NCBI GenBank assembly: GCA_003290165.1
Contig: QNQO01001156.1
Coordinates: 62,001-126,000 of the forward strand
Origin: Berberis thunbergii
Taxonomy: Eukaryota > Streptophyta > Magnoliopsida > Ranunculales > Berberidaceae
DNA: 64,000 nucleotides
Direction: 5' to 3'
The position numbers and the translations under genes are program-made. Positions 10,541 to 20,105 of this stretch are shown here, one piece after another. Each line of letters begins with the position of its first letter. The first letter of the stretch is position 1. The notes under the pieces were generated by a model, which was not told the origin of the DNA, ran no database searches, and saw only the letters and a list, made by a program, of their open reading frames with translations.

Positions 10541-10700
10541 CACTACAAAAAAAAAGTCCTTTCATAGCGGTTCAAAAACGCTATGGTAGGATACCATAGC
10601 GTTTTAGTAAACGCTATGTTTGCCGGCGCTATAATAGACCCTGGGTCTATTATAGCGGTTTAAAACCGCTATAGAAAGTTACCTGTTATAGCGTTTTTAA
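10541..10700. repeat. inner CACTA left terminus and subterminal palindromes
   Basis: CACTAC is followed by units such as CATAGCGGTTCAAAAACGCTATG, TAGCGTTTTAGTAAACGCTATG, TATAGCGGTTTAAAACCGCTATA and TATAGCGTTTTTAAAACGCTATG. Each is an imperfect palindrome centred on TTTAAA. The layout is the same as in the outer element but the half-site is ATAGCG instead of CCACGG. Confidence 0.85.
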
Positions 10701-10852
10701 AACGCTATGGTAGGTATACATAGCAATTTTTTTTTTTTTCATTTGCTATCAATTTGAAATTTCAGAAACACTAGAAACGCTATGGTAGGTATACATAGCA
10801 ATTTTTTTTTTTTTAATTTCATTTGCTATTAATTTGAAATTTCAGAAACACT
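10701..10852. repeat. tandem duplication of ~75 bp
   Basis: The segment CGCTATGGTAGGTATACATA, then GCAA with a T run, CATTTGCTAT and AATTTGAAATTTCAGAAACA occurs at about 10700-10770 and again at about 10777-10850. The T-run lengths are nearly equal (12-13), consistent with a recent local duplication inside the terminal region. Confidence 0.8.
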
Positions 10853-11079
10853 ATTATAACACTAATTTCTTTAATCATAGAAGCTAAACAATTTGAACAA
10901 GTTCAAGAGAAATTGTACAAGATTTTACAAGTTCCAGCGAAATTTTACAAGATTTACACTAGACCGCATGTCTGCAACCCCAATTTGGGAAAACCCACCG
11001 TCCACCGTTACATGGAAAATACTGTTGAACTAAACTCTAACATCAACATCTAGTTTGGTCTTCTTCTTCTTGCACAGCC

Positions 11080-11286
11080 TTACGTACCCTTACCCTTATC
11101 TTTCTTTGCAGTTTGAGCTTCAAGTTGGTGGCCTGACATTTCATCATCACACACTCTGGAAGAGCCCTTCAACTGATTGTCCAATGACACTACACGATGC
11201 CTCAATTGCTGAAACTCCATATGTGAACTAGCCTGACATAAGAGTTCAATTAGTTCATCAGTAGGGATCTTATCCAAAGGACACAA
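11080..11286 (-). pseudogene. unrecognised minus-strand coding-like segment
   Basis: An open stretch with normal amino-acid composition contains CPLDKIPTDELIELLCQASS, then HMEFQQLRHRVVSLDNQLKG, then a basic end (KKDKGKGT). The heptad-like QQLRHRVVSLDNQL could be a short coiled coil. It lies downstream of the PRT1 fragment on the same strand as every other captured piece in this element, so I infer another captured exon or the element's own C-terminal exon. No family could be assigned. Confidence 0.35.
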
Positions 11287-11520
11287 ATATTTGTCAAAAT
11301 TATGTGGCCCCTGCCCTTCTATGTATTTACTGTGACATCAATCTACTAACCATACAGAATAAACTCTCAACAGAAATATTGGATTCTATGCACTATCTTC
11401 ACCATGGTTAATATGGCGCACTGGTGTTTGGATACAGCAGAGCTTTTATCAGAAAATACTAGAGCCAAATTATGACATGAATTTTTTTTTTTAAATAAGC
11501 AAAAAAAAAAAAAAACTCAC

Positions 11521-11812
11521 CTAGCATTTGCTTTTCTCTTCTCTTATAAGTTGCAGGGTACATCTTCAAGAGAAAGAAGTGGAGCAACTGACAGAAGCTA
11601 GGGAAATGATAATATGGGAACCTACATATAGGACAGTGTGATTTTGAGATGCCACTCATGGTTCTGTGGATGCACCAAAAACAAGAAATGTGCCCACATG
11701 CTGCAAGGAAAAAAGAAATAAAATTAACAAAGGCAATAAATTCAATTTAAGATACAAGGCAGTTGCAACATTCTCTTACCTAGTACAACTGGCTTGTAAA
11801 GAAGATCCCTGT
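11521..11812 (-). pseudogene. PRT1: captured PRT1 (N-degron E3 ligase) RING exons
   Basis: PRT1 is a plant RING E3 ubiquitin ligase that recognises aromatic N-degrons. A short exon (about 11781-11812) encodes DLLYKPVVL. After an intron with GTAAGAG donor and TTTCCTTGCAG acceptor, a 180-bp exon (11521-11700) encodes CGHISCFWCIHRTMSG, SHCPICRFPYYHFPSFCQLL and LLKMYPATYKRREKQML, then a GTGAGTTT donor. The CGH..CFWC..CPIC pattern supplies most zinc ligands of the RING, and residue order follows PRT1 closely. Frame and splice sites look intact across both exons. The rest of the gene, including the second RING and the ZZ region, is absent. Confidence 0.8.
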
Positions 11813-12009
11813 AAATTTGATGAACATTTCCATTAGCTACTGCACATTGTAAATATTGCAAAAGATATAAAAAGAAAAAAAAATCCAGAAAGATAGGTGG
11901 AAAATGACAACAATAATAAATAAAGTGGAAGTGTAATATTAACTATTAACATTGCAAAAATCAACATACAAGCATTCATTGATAAGATCTTCGTCTCAAG
12001 CAAAAACAT

Positions 12010-12530
12010 GAAAAAATAAGGAGTACCCTTCTCTCCTTCAGATGCCAGCGAAGCGCGAGCCGACACCACAGCTATTGGGTTGGATGCTCCACCCACAGGC
12101 ATAAATGAACTAAAACATAGGTGTCCAACCTTCTTTCCCTCATCATCAACCTGCGGTTTCAGCTTTCCCTTTGGCTGTTTCTCCATTGTTTTGCTTTGTT
12201 CATCCTGAATAACAAGAAGGGAAGTAGTTTTTTTCAAAACCTTGGCACCACCCCATGCACGGCCCTCAATTTTTGGAGTAGCCGGTGGGGGAGGAGCAAC
12301 ATCTTTGGGAACATCATCAAGTGCTCCACTCAAGAACATGGACAGACCACCTTTCTTCTTCTTCTTGGATACAGCAGGTGATGCTGGCTTAACATTACCA
12401 ATTTGAGGAGCATCTTTCTTACCAATTTGAGGAACATCTTTCTTAGGAGTACGAAAAGCAACACCTTCTGATATCTGTTTGTCACCAGTTTCTTCTAACT
12501 CCTTGTCTTGCTCCTAAACAAAGTCAAATG
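12010..12530 (-). pseudogene. captured IBTK-like (RCC1/ankyrin/BTB) gene segment
   Basis: The minus strand encodes KKKKGGLSMFLSGALDDVPK, then DVAPPPPATPKIEGRAWGGA and KVLKKTTSLLVIQDEQSKT, later VGHLCFSSFMPV and SEGEKGTP. Plant homologues of inhibitor of Bruton tyrosine kinase (RCC1 repeats, ankyrins, BTB domain) have this GGLSMFLSGALDDVPKD...WGGAK...IQDEQSK order in the linker before the C-terminus. Upstream, KDVPQIGKKDAPQIGNVK shows a short internal duplication (PQIGKKD/PQIGN). The recognised domains themselves are absent and only this low-complexity linker was captured. Confidence 0.75.
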
Positions 12531-12636
12531 CAGCTTGATAAGTAATCTGCATGTATAAAATAAGTACTTTGTTCAAATCATAAGAAGGAAAGGGGAAGAA
12601 ACTATGTTCATTTAACAATGTTGACAAAAAAATTAC

Positions 12637-13092
12637 CATTCCCTTTCAACCAAGATCGTTCCAGCTAGAGTTGAAAGCACACCAATTGCTCCAGAAAGAT
12701 TGGTTACAATGACAAGTGAAATGAATATTGCCAAATCCGTCCACCTCAAGCCCGAGTAGACCAATAATGATATTACTGTGCCTCCCGCCACCACAAAAGA
12801 AAATTTTTGAGTGAACAACCAAATCCGGAGAACCTACGAGATGATAACATTCCAATGTAAGCTTAACAAATTCAGATGATAATACATGAGTACTGAGGGT
12901 ATTTACGAAAAGAATGAATGATATCAGAAAACCTCACTAACCTGCATGTATGTCAATCTATCCACCCATTGTCCAACAATAGAACCAAATAATGCAGTAG
13001 AGGCAGATTCGACAACACCATAGACAGCGGCAAATAATAGAGAATCCGGCCACACACTTATCATGTATAAACCAACAGAGAATTCCCACATC
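12637..13092 (-). pseudogene. IREG3: captured IREG3/MAR1-like ferroportin transporter exons
   Basis: Two exons with consensus splice sites: 12942-13092 encodes MWEFSVGLYMISVWPDSLLF, then YGVVESASTALFGSIVGQWV and DRLTYMQ; 12637-12833 encodes VLRIWLFTQKFSFVVAGGTV, later VTNLSGAIGVLSTLAGTIL and VEREW. These are the first membrane helices of plastid IREG3/MAR1, a member of the ferroportin (SLC40) family that affects metal and aminoglycoside uptake into plastids. Both exons are open in the native frame, with no stop. The N-terminal transit peptide and all later helices are missing. Confidence 0.85.
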
Positions 13093-13613
13093 CTGAGAAC
13101 AAGAAACAAAGTAGTATGTAAATGGGTGAATTAATTACTCATCTGGATGGTATACAAGAAGTAGCAACAGTTAATAGCAATCCCATGACAATGTCTTCTA
13201 TTCCAATTGAAGTGAACCTTTCAATGATTCTTCCAAAAAACCAAAAAAAAGTCTCAATTTCGGAATATTGATCACACTAAGAACACAACTAGTTACACAA
13301 GCATTCAAATTCAGGCATAACCCTTATTTGACTAAAGTGAGTCAAATCAGTTTTTGCAGACACAAAAAGAAGAAAGAAAAATTTAGTGTCACCCCTAAAG
13401 TTGAGTTTCCTAAGGGAAGTACATTACAACATAAAAGCCATCATCCACATGCATCTAATGTGATTAATTCCAGATAGAACATCATTTTGACATCAGAACT
13501 ACCAAAACAACTCTAAAACTGCAATAAATCAAATTGTACATTGAGAATATACATTTTTCTACAACTGAGCTACTCCAAACAGTATATTATGTGGACAAAT
13601 TAAGAAAATGTAC

Positions 13614-13760
13614 CTTTGGGAGGAAAGTTCTCTCAAGACAACATCAAGAATTTGAATTGTGTCTTTAGGAGCATCAGCTACCTTTCCAACAAGAAGCTAA
13701 CGCAAATGTTGCATGTCAGCACGTACAACAATTCCACGCAAAGTGACAAGAATCTTGCAA
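13614..13760 (-). pseudogene. captured Argonaute exon (linker region)
   Basis: The minus strand reads VTLRGIVVRADMQHLR, a stop, LLVGKVADAPKDTIQ and ILDVVLRELSSQR, then a donor (AAAG then GTACATTTT). In plant Argonautes the linker before the PAZ domain has ...LxGxxADAPQEAIQxLDVVLRE..., so this is one exon from that region. The premature stop (TAG) makes the reading frame dead. Which Argonaute clade it came from cannot be decided from one exon. Argonautes execute small-RNA silencing; PAZ and the catalytic PIWI domain are absent. Confidence 0.7.
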
Positions 13761-13785
13761 AGTAGTCATCAATTGTTAAGAATGT

Positions 13786-13805
13786 GGGGGGGGGGGGGGG
13801 GGGGG
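13786..13805. repeat. run of 20 G
   Basis: Twenty consecutive G (C on the coding strand of the element) lie just upstream of the Argonaute exon. Such runs are length-unstable and are a common sequencing or assembly artefact, so the true length is uncertain. Confidence 0.9.
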
Positions 13806-14016
13806 CTGGGGGTAAGCAGATCAATAAACTAAGTAAGCCTCTTCAAAAGCCTTAAAATGAATACATATGGAACCATGTCTTAACACAGATAGTCTGGTTC
13901 AACACAGTTTCAAACTAAGGTTATCACCATGCAATTGCAATTAAATGTCGGCAAAATCTATCAAGTGCAATGATTATTAAGAGTTTGGTAATCTATCCCT
14001 CTGATCATTTGCTTAC

Positions 14017-14887
14017 CTCCAGCCAAACTGAAGTAGTTTCACTTCCCGTGAATAGATATTGACCAATAAAAATGGTGTCCCCTTTCTTTACAGCCTGCAG
14101 ACATCGATCATACTTCAGTTTATGTATGAGAAAAGTACTACCACAGACATGACATATCCGTACTGGAAAGGAAAAAAATAACACTTCTGACATGCGAATG
14201 ATGTTATTACTCTTTTTGCTATTTCTGTGATAAGAAGGCTATAGAGTAAACTTGAACATAGTAGGAATTAGAAGAACAACACAAACAGTTGATGATTTTA
14301 TTCCATGTTTTCTTTTATACCTCTATGCCCTTATACTTCCAAAGAGCATGATAATGTCATCTCTCCACAGAAAAACAATGAAGAAATGCTAAGTATTGAA
14401 GCACGCAAACATAGGACTAAAGTTTGAAGAGAAACTCCTGGGGTTACATCTTAGAAGAGATATCTTTGTAATAGTGATTAGATGATCCTGGAAGGTCCCT
14501 GCTACCTTAAAGAAAAGGGTAGAGTGACCATCTAGAAATCAGTCAAACGATTAAGTTGGAAATCAGTCAAACTGATTAAGTCGCAAGAAGACATGATTAC
14601 ACATCTGTGAGTCGTTATTCCTTCTATCCATAACCAGAAATTTTCATTCACAGCCCATAGAGCCTAAAAATTCCTTTTGCTATACAATGTTATAAGGAAG
14701 GTAACTCGAATGTGAAGACAGATTTGCTCACCTTTGGAAGCCCATGGAAGTTGATAGGTAAAAGCTTTGAAGTAGCTTCTTGATCTTGGTCTGGAGTTAG
14801 AACAACAAAGGCCTCAGCTTCGAGGAGGATAGGATGCTCACTTTTGTTGACAACCTGCAACTCTGGGCCTACTGTATCCAGCATAAC
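14017..14887 (-). pseudogene. captured pyruvate kinase exons (cytosolic plant type)
   Basis: Two exons separated by a ~640-bp intron. Exon 14732-14887 encodes [20 protein letters not shown], then [20 protein letters not shown] and HGLPK. Exon 14017-14094 encodes [20 protein letters not shown] and TSVWLEV, followed by a GTAAGC donor. Cytosolic plant pyruvate kinase runs ...[12 protein letters not shown]...TPDQ...[38 protein letters not shown], so the exons are adjacent in the native gene and joined in frame at the same junction. The region belongs to the B-domain insertion in the TIM barrel. Active-site Lys, Glu and Asp residues lie elsewhere and are absent. Confidence 0.88.
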
Positions 14888-17289
14888 CTGAAAAAAGAAG
14901 GCAAAATGTATATCTGAGTAAAACATAACAGACAGGAGTGATACATCTTGAAAACTTTAACAATACTATAATTGTTGATACAATGTTTTCCTTTATTTCT
15001 TCTTTACTTTTCCTCCCTTTGTTGGTAAAACAGTTGTTTACTTAAACCTTGACATAATTGAAATCTTTCTGCATGCATGAGGAATAATATACTTTTCATC
15101 GAGGACAGAAGAATGCCATATAAAAAAACTCGCAGGAGGAGAATTTGGAATTTACTTCAGAAAAATACATCCATTGATTCACTAGGAGTCTTCTGTTGGA
15201 TATACTCTTACGAAGTTAAAATAAATATAAATAAATGAAAATGTGGAATTCAAAAATCAAGATAGGGGTCTTCTGTTGGATATACTCTTACGAAGATAGA
15301 ATATGATTCTTAATGTTGCTTAATAGGTAGTAAGCATTCTAATAACCTCAAGAACATTTATAATATAGAAAACTATGTTATGTCAAAGGCAAACTTGTAT
15401 AACGAAATTATCACTAATAGTTCTTAGAAGATCAAACACACATGCTAGTTTCACTTAGGCCACTTTAAGTGGGTTGGCATAAACAAACACATTTCTGAAC
15501 CACTTATAAGTGCCAATAAGCAACTTACCACTTGTAAGTGGTGCAAACAAATACTCAGTATAATGTCAAAAGTGATGAATCAGGACTAGAAACTCTTACC
15601 CTCACACTATTTCAGTTAGAACTTAGAAGTTAAATGGTTAATTCTTGGAAGGTGATCAAAGACAAAAGATGTAATCTATTAATTGACAATCTAGCTTAAT
15701 CCATCTCAATCAAAAAAGTAAAAACTTGAGCATAAATTCATAGACAGAGGTAGATTGCAAATGTAAAAATGAGGGGAAAAATACCACAATAGACAACATC
15801 TCTGTGTCCCCTAAGCTTTTTTATATCTTGCATTTTTTGCACCATAGTCGATTGTTTAGCAATGGCATAGCAAGCTGCACAAATAGAAGGGGCACAATGG
15901 TGTTTGGCGCATCATTTGAAGGTTTGTACTTCCTAAGAGCCATTTATTATGTAAAACCTGAAAGCAATAAAAGATATACCCATTACAACCAAATTTGAAA
16001 GGAATAACACATTATGGCATGAGATACAAGACCGCATAATATTTGAACTAAATTTAATCCATATTTTTAGAAAGAGGAAGCTAGCATCAAATTAACCAAC
16101 CATGTGGGCGATATTGCTTTGGACTCCAGACTCCTTACCAATCAACAATAATATATCCCAGAAGAATTACATCTACTTTATCAAGCTACCAAACTTCTAT
16201 TAGACTATAACATCAGTGGTCCAAGTTGGACTGCAAGCGTAAAGATTTTTACTTTGATGATCCTACTGTGTACAGTTGAATTCCTTCAAGAAAAGTAACT
16301 ATTTTCCATCTCATTCGGAGCTTGCTTGTCTGGATGGTCTTCTATCCCTTCGATGTTTTTCCCTTCTTCTATTCTAACCAAAGAAGGGTTTGAGGAAAAT
16401 ATATTTAATACTCAAGATAATGAAAAAAAAACTCATTAAGACAACTAGAGTACTAGACAAGCCAAAGGAACAACACCTTTGTGATTGAAACTGCTCAACA
16501 AAATCCATACAAATAGATGATTTAGTTTAAGTTCATCATAAAGAGTTAGCCTACGCATATGTCCCTCTTTTATGCCTATCCCTCCATCTCTCTTTTCTAC
16601 CCATCTACCTTCCTACATCTTTCATTCCTGCAATGTCTCAACTCTACCACTAATCCCAACAAGAGTTTATCATTTATCAAATGTTTAGAATTCCATGTCA
16701 ATCCGGTCAAACTTAAATGTTGATACTATCTAAACATGCAATTTCCCCTTCCTACAAATGTATTATCCGATTAAACCTTTTACAACTACTCTCAAAAACT
16801 TGAACACGCACAAATCTTTCTAAACAAGTAAACCAGAAAAACTGGTGTGAAGATTAACTCATCACATTGACAAACTCAATTACTATCAAGAAACCCCAAA
16901 CAACTATATGATCAAAAAACAAAAAACTCATATCTCCAACTAATCTACTCAACAAGTGAATCAAATAAACAAAATAAAGCATCAACTTTCCAAAACCAGT
17001 AAACAAGAATACCAATTTCCACAATCAATAACCCCAATTGAGCCCCTCCAGAACCCCAATAAATAAAAACCCACAATGCAATTTCACTCAACCACATTAA
17101 ACCCAAACTTCAGACTATCCTCCCACCCCAATTTCACCAAAACAACAATAAAAAACAGCAAATAACCCATTAGAGATCCAATCACAAACATGCAGAAACC
17201 CTAGTTGATTTTACGAACATTTTTTCAGTCGAATCGAATTTTGATACCTTAGTTGAGTCGGTTTGAAGCAGATAGAGATGCCCAGCTTT
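14888..17289. other. inner CACTA interior, no recognised gene
   Basis: AT-rich DNA without a convincing open frame on either strand. One 33-base stretch (TCTTCTGTTGGATATACTCT and following) is repeated at about 15188 and 15268. The minus strand at 17190-17240 contains TAGGGTTTCTGCATG, typical of plant 5' UTRs. The whole stretch is probably the long first intron between the leader at 17290-17800 and the first captured exon. Confidence 0.4.
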
Positions 17290-17800
17290 TCATGGTGACC
17301 TTCCTCGATTTGGAGATTGAAACAGAGGGTTTCTTCCAAAGGGGTAGAAGAAGAGATAGAGCTTAACTCTTCGACCACTCGAGCTTTGAGCTGTCGAGCG
17401 ACATTCCTTTCTCCTTCTCATTAGATACAGACAAAAAAAGAGATCAAAATTTGAGGGAGTGATAGAAAGCTTGGGGAGGGAAAGAACGGTTAATCCAGAT
17501 CCACCTGTGACCCGTATGGTTTTCTGCTTCTTCTCTTCTTTCTTCAACTTCTTTCTCCCTGCGCCCTCCCTCTTCTTTGTGTCGTCTCCCTCGATCTCTC
17601 TCTGTATCTCGATTTCTCTCCCTCGCTCTCTCCCTAGATATATCTCTCTCCCTCCATCTCTTTTTCTCCCTCAACGGTCTCTCGATCTCTTTCCCTCATT
17701 GTGTAGCTTTTGGTTTGAAATAGGAGCATTTGGGAGAGAGCGAGGGAGGAGAGTGATGCATGCTGAGTGAAATTTTTGGTTAAGCGCCAAAAGGCCCGCC
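17290..17800 (-). promoter_or_regulatory. CT-rich leader of inner CACTA, probable promoter/5' UTR
   Basis: On the minus strand a GGGCGGGCCTTTTGGCGC motif at about 17780-17800 is followed by AG-rich sequence with GAGAGAGAG blocks (17540-17700) and TCGAAGAGTT segments. Position and motif match the leaders of the other CACTA elements (2463 and 38489). I infer the element's own promoter and first exon. It would read leftward into the captured pyruvate kinase, Argonaute, IREG3, IBTK-like and PRT1 exons. Confidence 0.45.
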
Positions 17801-17849
17801 CAAATTTAGATAGTGTTTTAATAGTGTGATGTCATTAGAATTTGGGTTT

Positions 17850-17912
17850 TTGTAACATAAACGTAAAAAACGCTATCATCAATTGCTATTAATAGGTAAC
17901 TTTGGTGTAGTG
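17850..17912 (-). repeat. inner CACTA right terminus
   Basis: The end reads GTAAAAAACGCTATCATCA, then AATTGCTATT and TAACTTTGGTGTAGTG. Its reverse complement, CACTACACCAAAGTTACC, is the inverted partner of the left end at 10541. The following ATA is the right copy of the target duplication. Only one clear AACGCTAT half-site is visible, far fewer than at the left end. Confidence 0.85.
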
Positions 17913-17985
17913 ATACCTTAGCTGCAAGACATGGCTTCGTTTTGGTGATTATTTAAAGTGACTCACTTTAATCTTTATTATCGCA

Positions 17986-18206
17986 GAGAGCTTGTATACT
18001 CAGTTGCATTTAGTCCCAACGGGGAGTATTTAGCCAGTGGATCATTGGATAAGAGCGTGAACATCTGGTCAGTTAAGGAAGGGAAGATGGTGAAAACATT
18101 TGTTGGTAATGGAGGCATATTTAAGGTTTGTTGGAACAGGGAATGCAATAAAATTGCAACTTGTTTTGCTAACAACACCGTGTGTGTCATGGATTTCAGA
18201 ATGTAA
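17986..18206 (+). pseudogene. captured HOS15-like WD40 gene, last exon and 3' flank
   Basis: After a pyrimidine-rich tract and TTATCGCAG acceptor the frame reads ELVYSVAFSPNGEYLASGSL, then DKSVNIWSVKEGKMVKTF, NGGIFKVCWNRECNKIATCF and ANNTVCVMDFRM, then a stop. This is the complete native C-terminus of HOS15/TBL1-like proteins, including the closing WD40 blade. It is open throughout and continues the fragment that ends at 10346, in the same phase. About 500 bases after the stop (18207-18714) look like retained 3' UTR and flank, with an internal duplication of GCCTGTTTGAAAGCAAAAGA at about 18495 and 18578. Confidence 0.88.
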
Positions 18207-18714
18207 TTATGGCCTCCTCAATATGTTGATGTTTTAATTTGATTAGTTTTTGTTAGTTCTTTGACACAACCAAACTTCTGGTTTAATCTGGTTGTTATAC
18301 TGTAGTATACTTCAAAACTGTCGTAGCTTGTACATATAGGTCTTTCTAGACAAGGGCATCTGAAGTGTTAGATTATATACGTATTGGTGCCTTTAGACAT
18401 TTCAATGTTGATTTTCATTTTTTGTGAACTGTTGAATGATAGGCTTTGTTTTGTATTTTAAGAATGTTCTCAGTCTACCACAAGCTTGTGTGGCCTGTTT
18501 GAAAGCAAAAGACTATTCAAGTTATCTTTACACATGATACATTGAAATGAGATGAAAACTGAATGGCCCTAGTCAAGGCCTGTTTGAAAGCAAAAGACTA
18601 TTCAAGCTGTGATTTTGTTGCAACAGCAACAAAAATTTTAATTTTTTTTTATTATATTATTTTGCAACGGTTTCAAACCCTCGCAACAAATCAGATTTCT
18701 TTTTTTTTGAATTT

Positions 18715-19186
18715 TTTTTACTGGCCACGGCTTAAAACCGTGGTAATTCATGCTTGCCACGGCTTAAAACCGTGGTAATTCATTCTTGCCACGGCTTAAA
18801 GCCGTGGCCATCATTTGCCATGGCTTAAAACCATGGCCCTAACTTGCCACGGCTTAAAACCGTAGCTAACATTATTGCAACGGCTTAGAATCGTGGCCAT
18901 AACTTGCCACGACTTATAACCGTGGCTAGTACTTGCCACGGCTTAAAACCGTGGCTAAAACTATTGCAACTGCTTCGAATCGTGGCTAACATTTTTGCAA
19001 CGGCTTATAACCGTGGCTAAATCATCAACCGTCCTCGAGCATAAAACCATTGCTAATATGTTTTGCCCCAGTTCTTAGCCATTAATGGTGATTTGGCGAT
19101 GCCTCTACTGCCCACGACTCTAAGCCGTGACAATTGGTTACCCCCACGGTTCCAAACCGTTGCTGATGGGTATTTTTGGTGTAGTG
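18715..19186 (+). repeat. outer CACTA 3' terminus, subterminal palindromes and TIR
   Basis: About a dozen units of GCCACGGCTTAAAACCGTGG type are spaced roughly 28-40 bases, several as perfect palindromes (CCACGGCTTAAAGCCGTGG at about 18788). They are followed by GATGGGTATTTTTGGTGTAGTG. The last 30 bases resemble the left end at 29743, marking both as the 3' type of terminus. Confidence 0.9.
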
Positions 19187-20105
19187 CCCCTATCTGAAAC
19201 TACATGGCCTAAAACAATACCTTGATTAACCATAAAGTGAAATTTTCCCCAATTTAATACAAGGTTAACAACAATGCATCGCTTCATAATCAAGGAAAGA
19301 TTATCCAGAAAACGGTCAAAAAATCACCGAAAACACTAAAGGCATGCATAAAAACCTCAATGATTTTTTCAATAACATCTGAAAATATACTTACCATGCA
19401 CATCTGGAAGGTTGTTGGGGCATTACCAAACCAAATGACATTCTTCTATGTGCGGAAGTGCCAAATGGACATGTGCAGGTTGTCTTCTCTTGATGCTCTG
19501 GGCGATGACAGTCTGATTATATCCTTAATAACCATCAAGAAAATAATAAAAAACACACCCGACTAACCTTTCAAGCAATTGATCAATGAAGGGAAGATGA
19601 AAATGATATTTCCTGGTAGTTGCATTCAATTATCTATAGTCAATACAAACCCACCACCCTGTTTTCATTCATATGGGAACCAACATGTTTCCCTCATTCT
19701 TGACCACAGTTATGTTAGACTTCTTCAAAACTACTTGCGCTGGTGAAACCCATTGGCTATCTGGAATCGGGTGGATCTTGCCACAATCAAGGAGTTTAAT
19801 GATTTCTTTCTTCACGACTTCCATCATAGGGGGTTTAGGTGGCTCTAAGCTTTTCAAGATCTTTTTGCCCCTTCTACCAAAAGTATATGATCCATAAAAG
19901 TGGGTGGGCTAATGCCATTATTGTAGGCCAATGTCCACCCAATTGCAATCTTGTACTCCTTCAGAACTCGAATAAGTTTTTCCTTCTGCAAAGCTGTGAG
20001 TGATGATGGTATGATGACAGACAATGACTCATCATCTCCCAAATAAGTACACTTTAAGTTATTTGATAATGGTTTAAGCTCAAGTGTAGGTGCCTGAATC
20101 ACAAA
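19187..20105 (-). pseudogene. gypsy reverse transcriptase, N-terminal half
   Basis: Minus-strand pieces are LKYTYLGD-type pre-RT sequence (NLKCTYLGDDESLSVIIPSS), then LTALQKEKLIRVLKEYKIAI, GWTLAYNNGISPPTFMDHI, KKEIIKLLDCGKIHPIPDSQ with WVSPAQVVLKKSNITVVKNE (the fingers), and MKTGWWVCIDYRQLN. After a gap of frameshifts comes GIVLGHVVSDRGIE up to the CACTA insertion. The palm YxDD box is in the degraded 19370-19560 stretch, where the frame is lost. Confidence 0.85.

Larger units (their letters stand above)
10541..17912 (-). mobile_element. 7.4-kb CACTA transposon (inner), with captured gene fragments
   Basis: The ends are CACTACAAAAAAAAAGTCC at 10541 and GGTGTAGTG ending at 17912. They are flanked by a perfect 3-bp duplication ATA (10538-10540 and 17913-17915). 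Removing it rejoins an intron of the WD40 fragment. The GCGCC...GCCCGCCC motif and CT-rich leader near the right end mark that side as 5', so the element runs on the minus strand. It carries fragments of PRT1, an IBTK-like gene, IREG3, an Argonaute and pyruvate kinase, all on the minus strand. No transposase was recognised. The subterminal repeat (ATAGCGTTTTTAAAACGCTAT type) differs from that of the outer element. Confidence 0.9.
2155..19186 (+). mobile_element. 17-kb CACTA transposon (outer), with captured gene fragments
   Basis: The ends are CACTACACCGAAAGGCC at 2155 and its inverted counterpart, ending GGTGTAGTG, at 19186. Both are flanked by the 3-bp duplication CCC (2152-2154 and 19187-19189), the hallmark of CACTA elements. 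Both ends carry arrays of a palindromic subterminal repeat. Inside lie a TNPA-like pseudogene and fragments of at least five host genes (UBX-domain, RF1-type, NOT1, ARIA-like, HOS15-like), all on the plus strand. No TNP2-type catalytic transposase was seen, so the copy is probably non-autonomous. A second CACTA element occupies 10541-17912; without it the element is about 9.7 kb. Confidence 0.92.

Noticed and set aside
12924..13109. Stand-alone small membrane protein
   Set aside because: The frame is an exon of an IREG3-like gene with consensus splice sites, flanked by the next native exon.
17986..18206. Genuine intact host WD40 gene
   Set aside because: The exon is open, but the whole gene fragment is inside proven CACTA ends, lacks its N-terminal half and has broken exons at 9130-9230.
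18715..19186. Regularly spaced palindromes resembling a CRISPR array
   Set aside because: Units are degenerate, spacing is irregular, spacers are short and similar, and the array ends in a CACTA terminal repeat in plant DNA.
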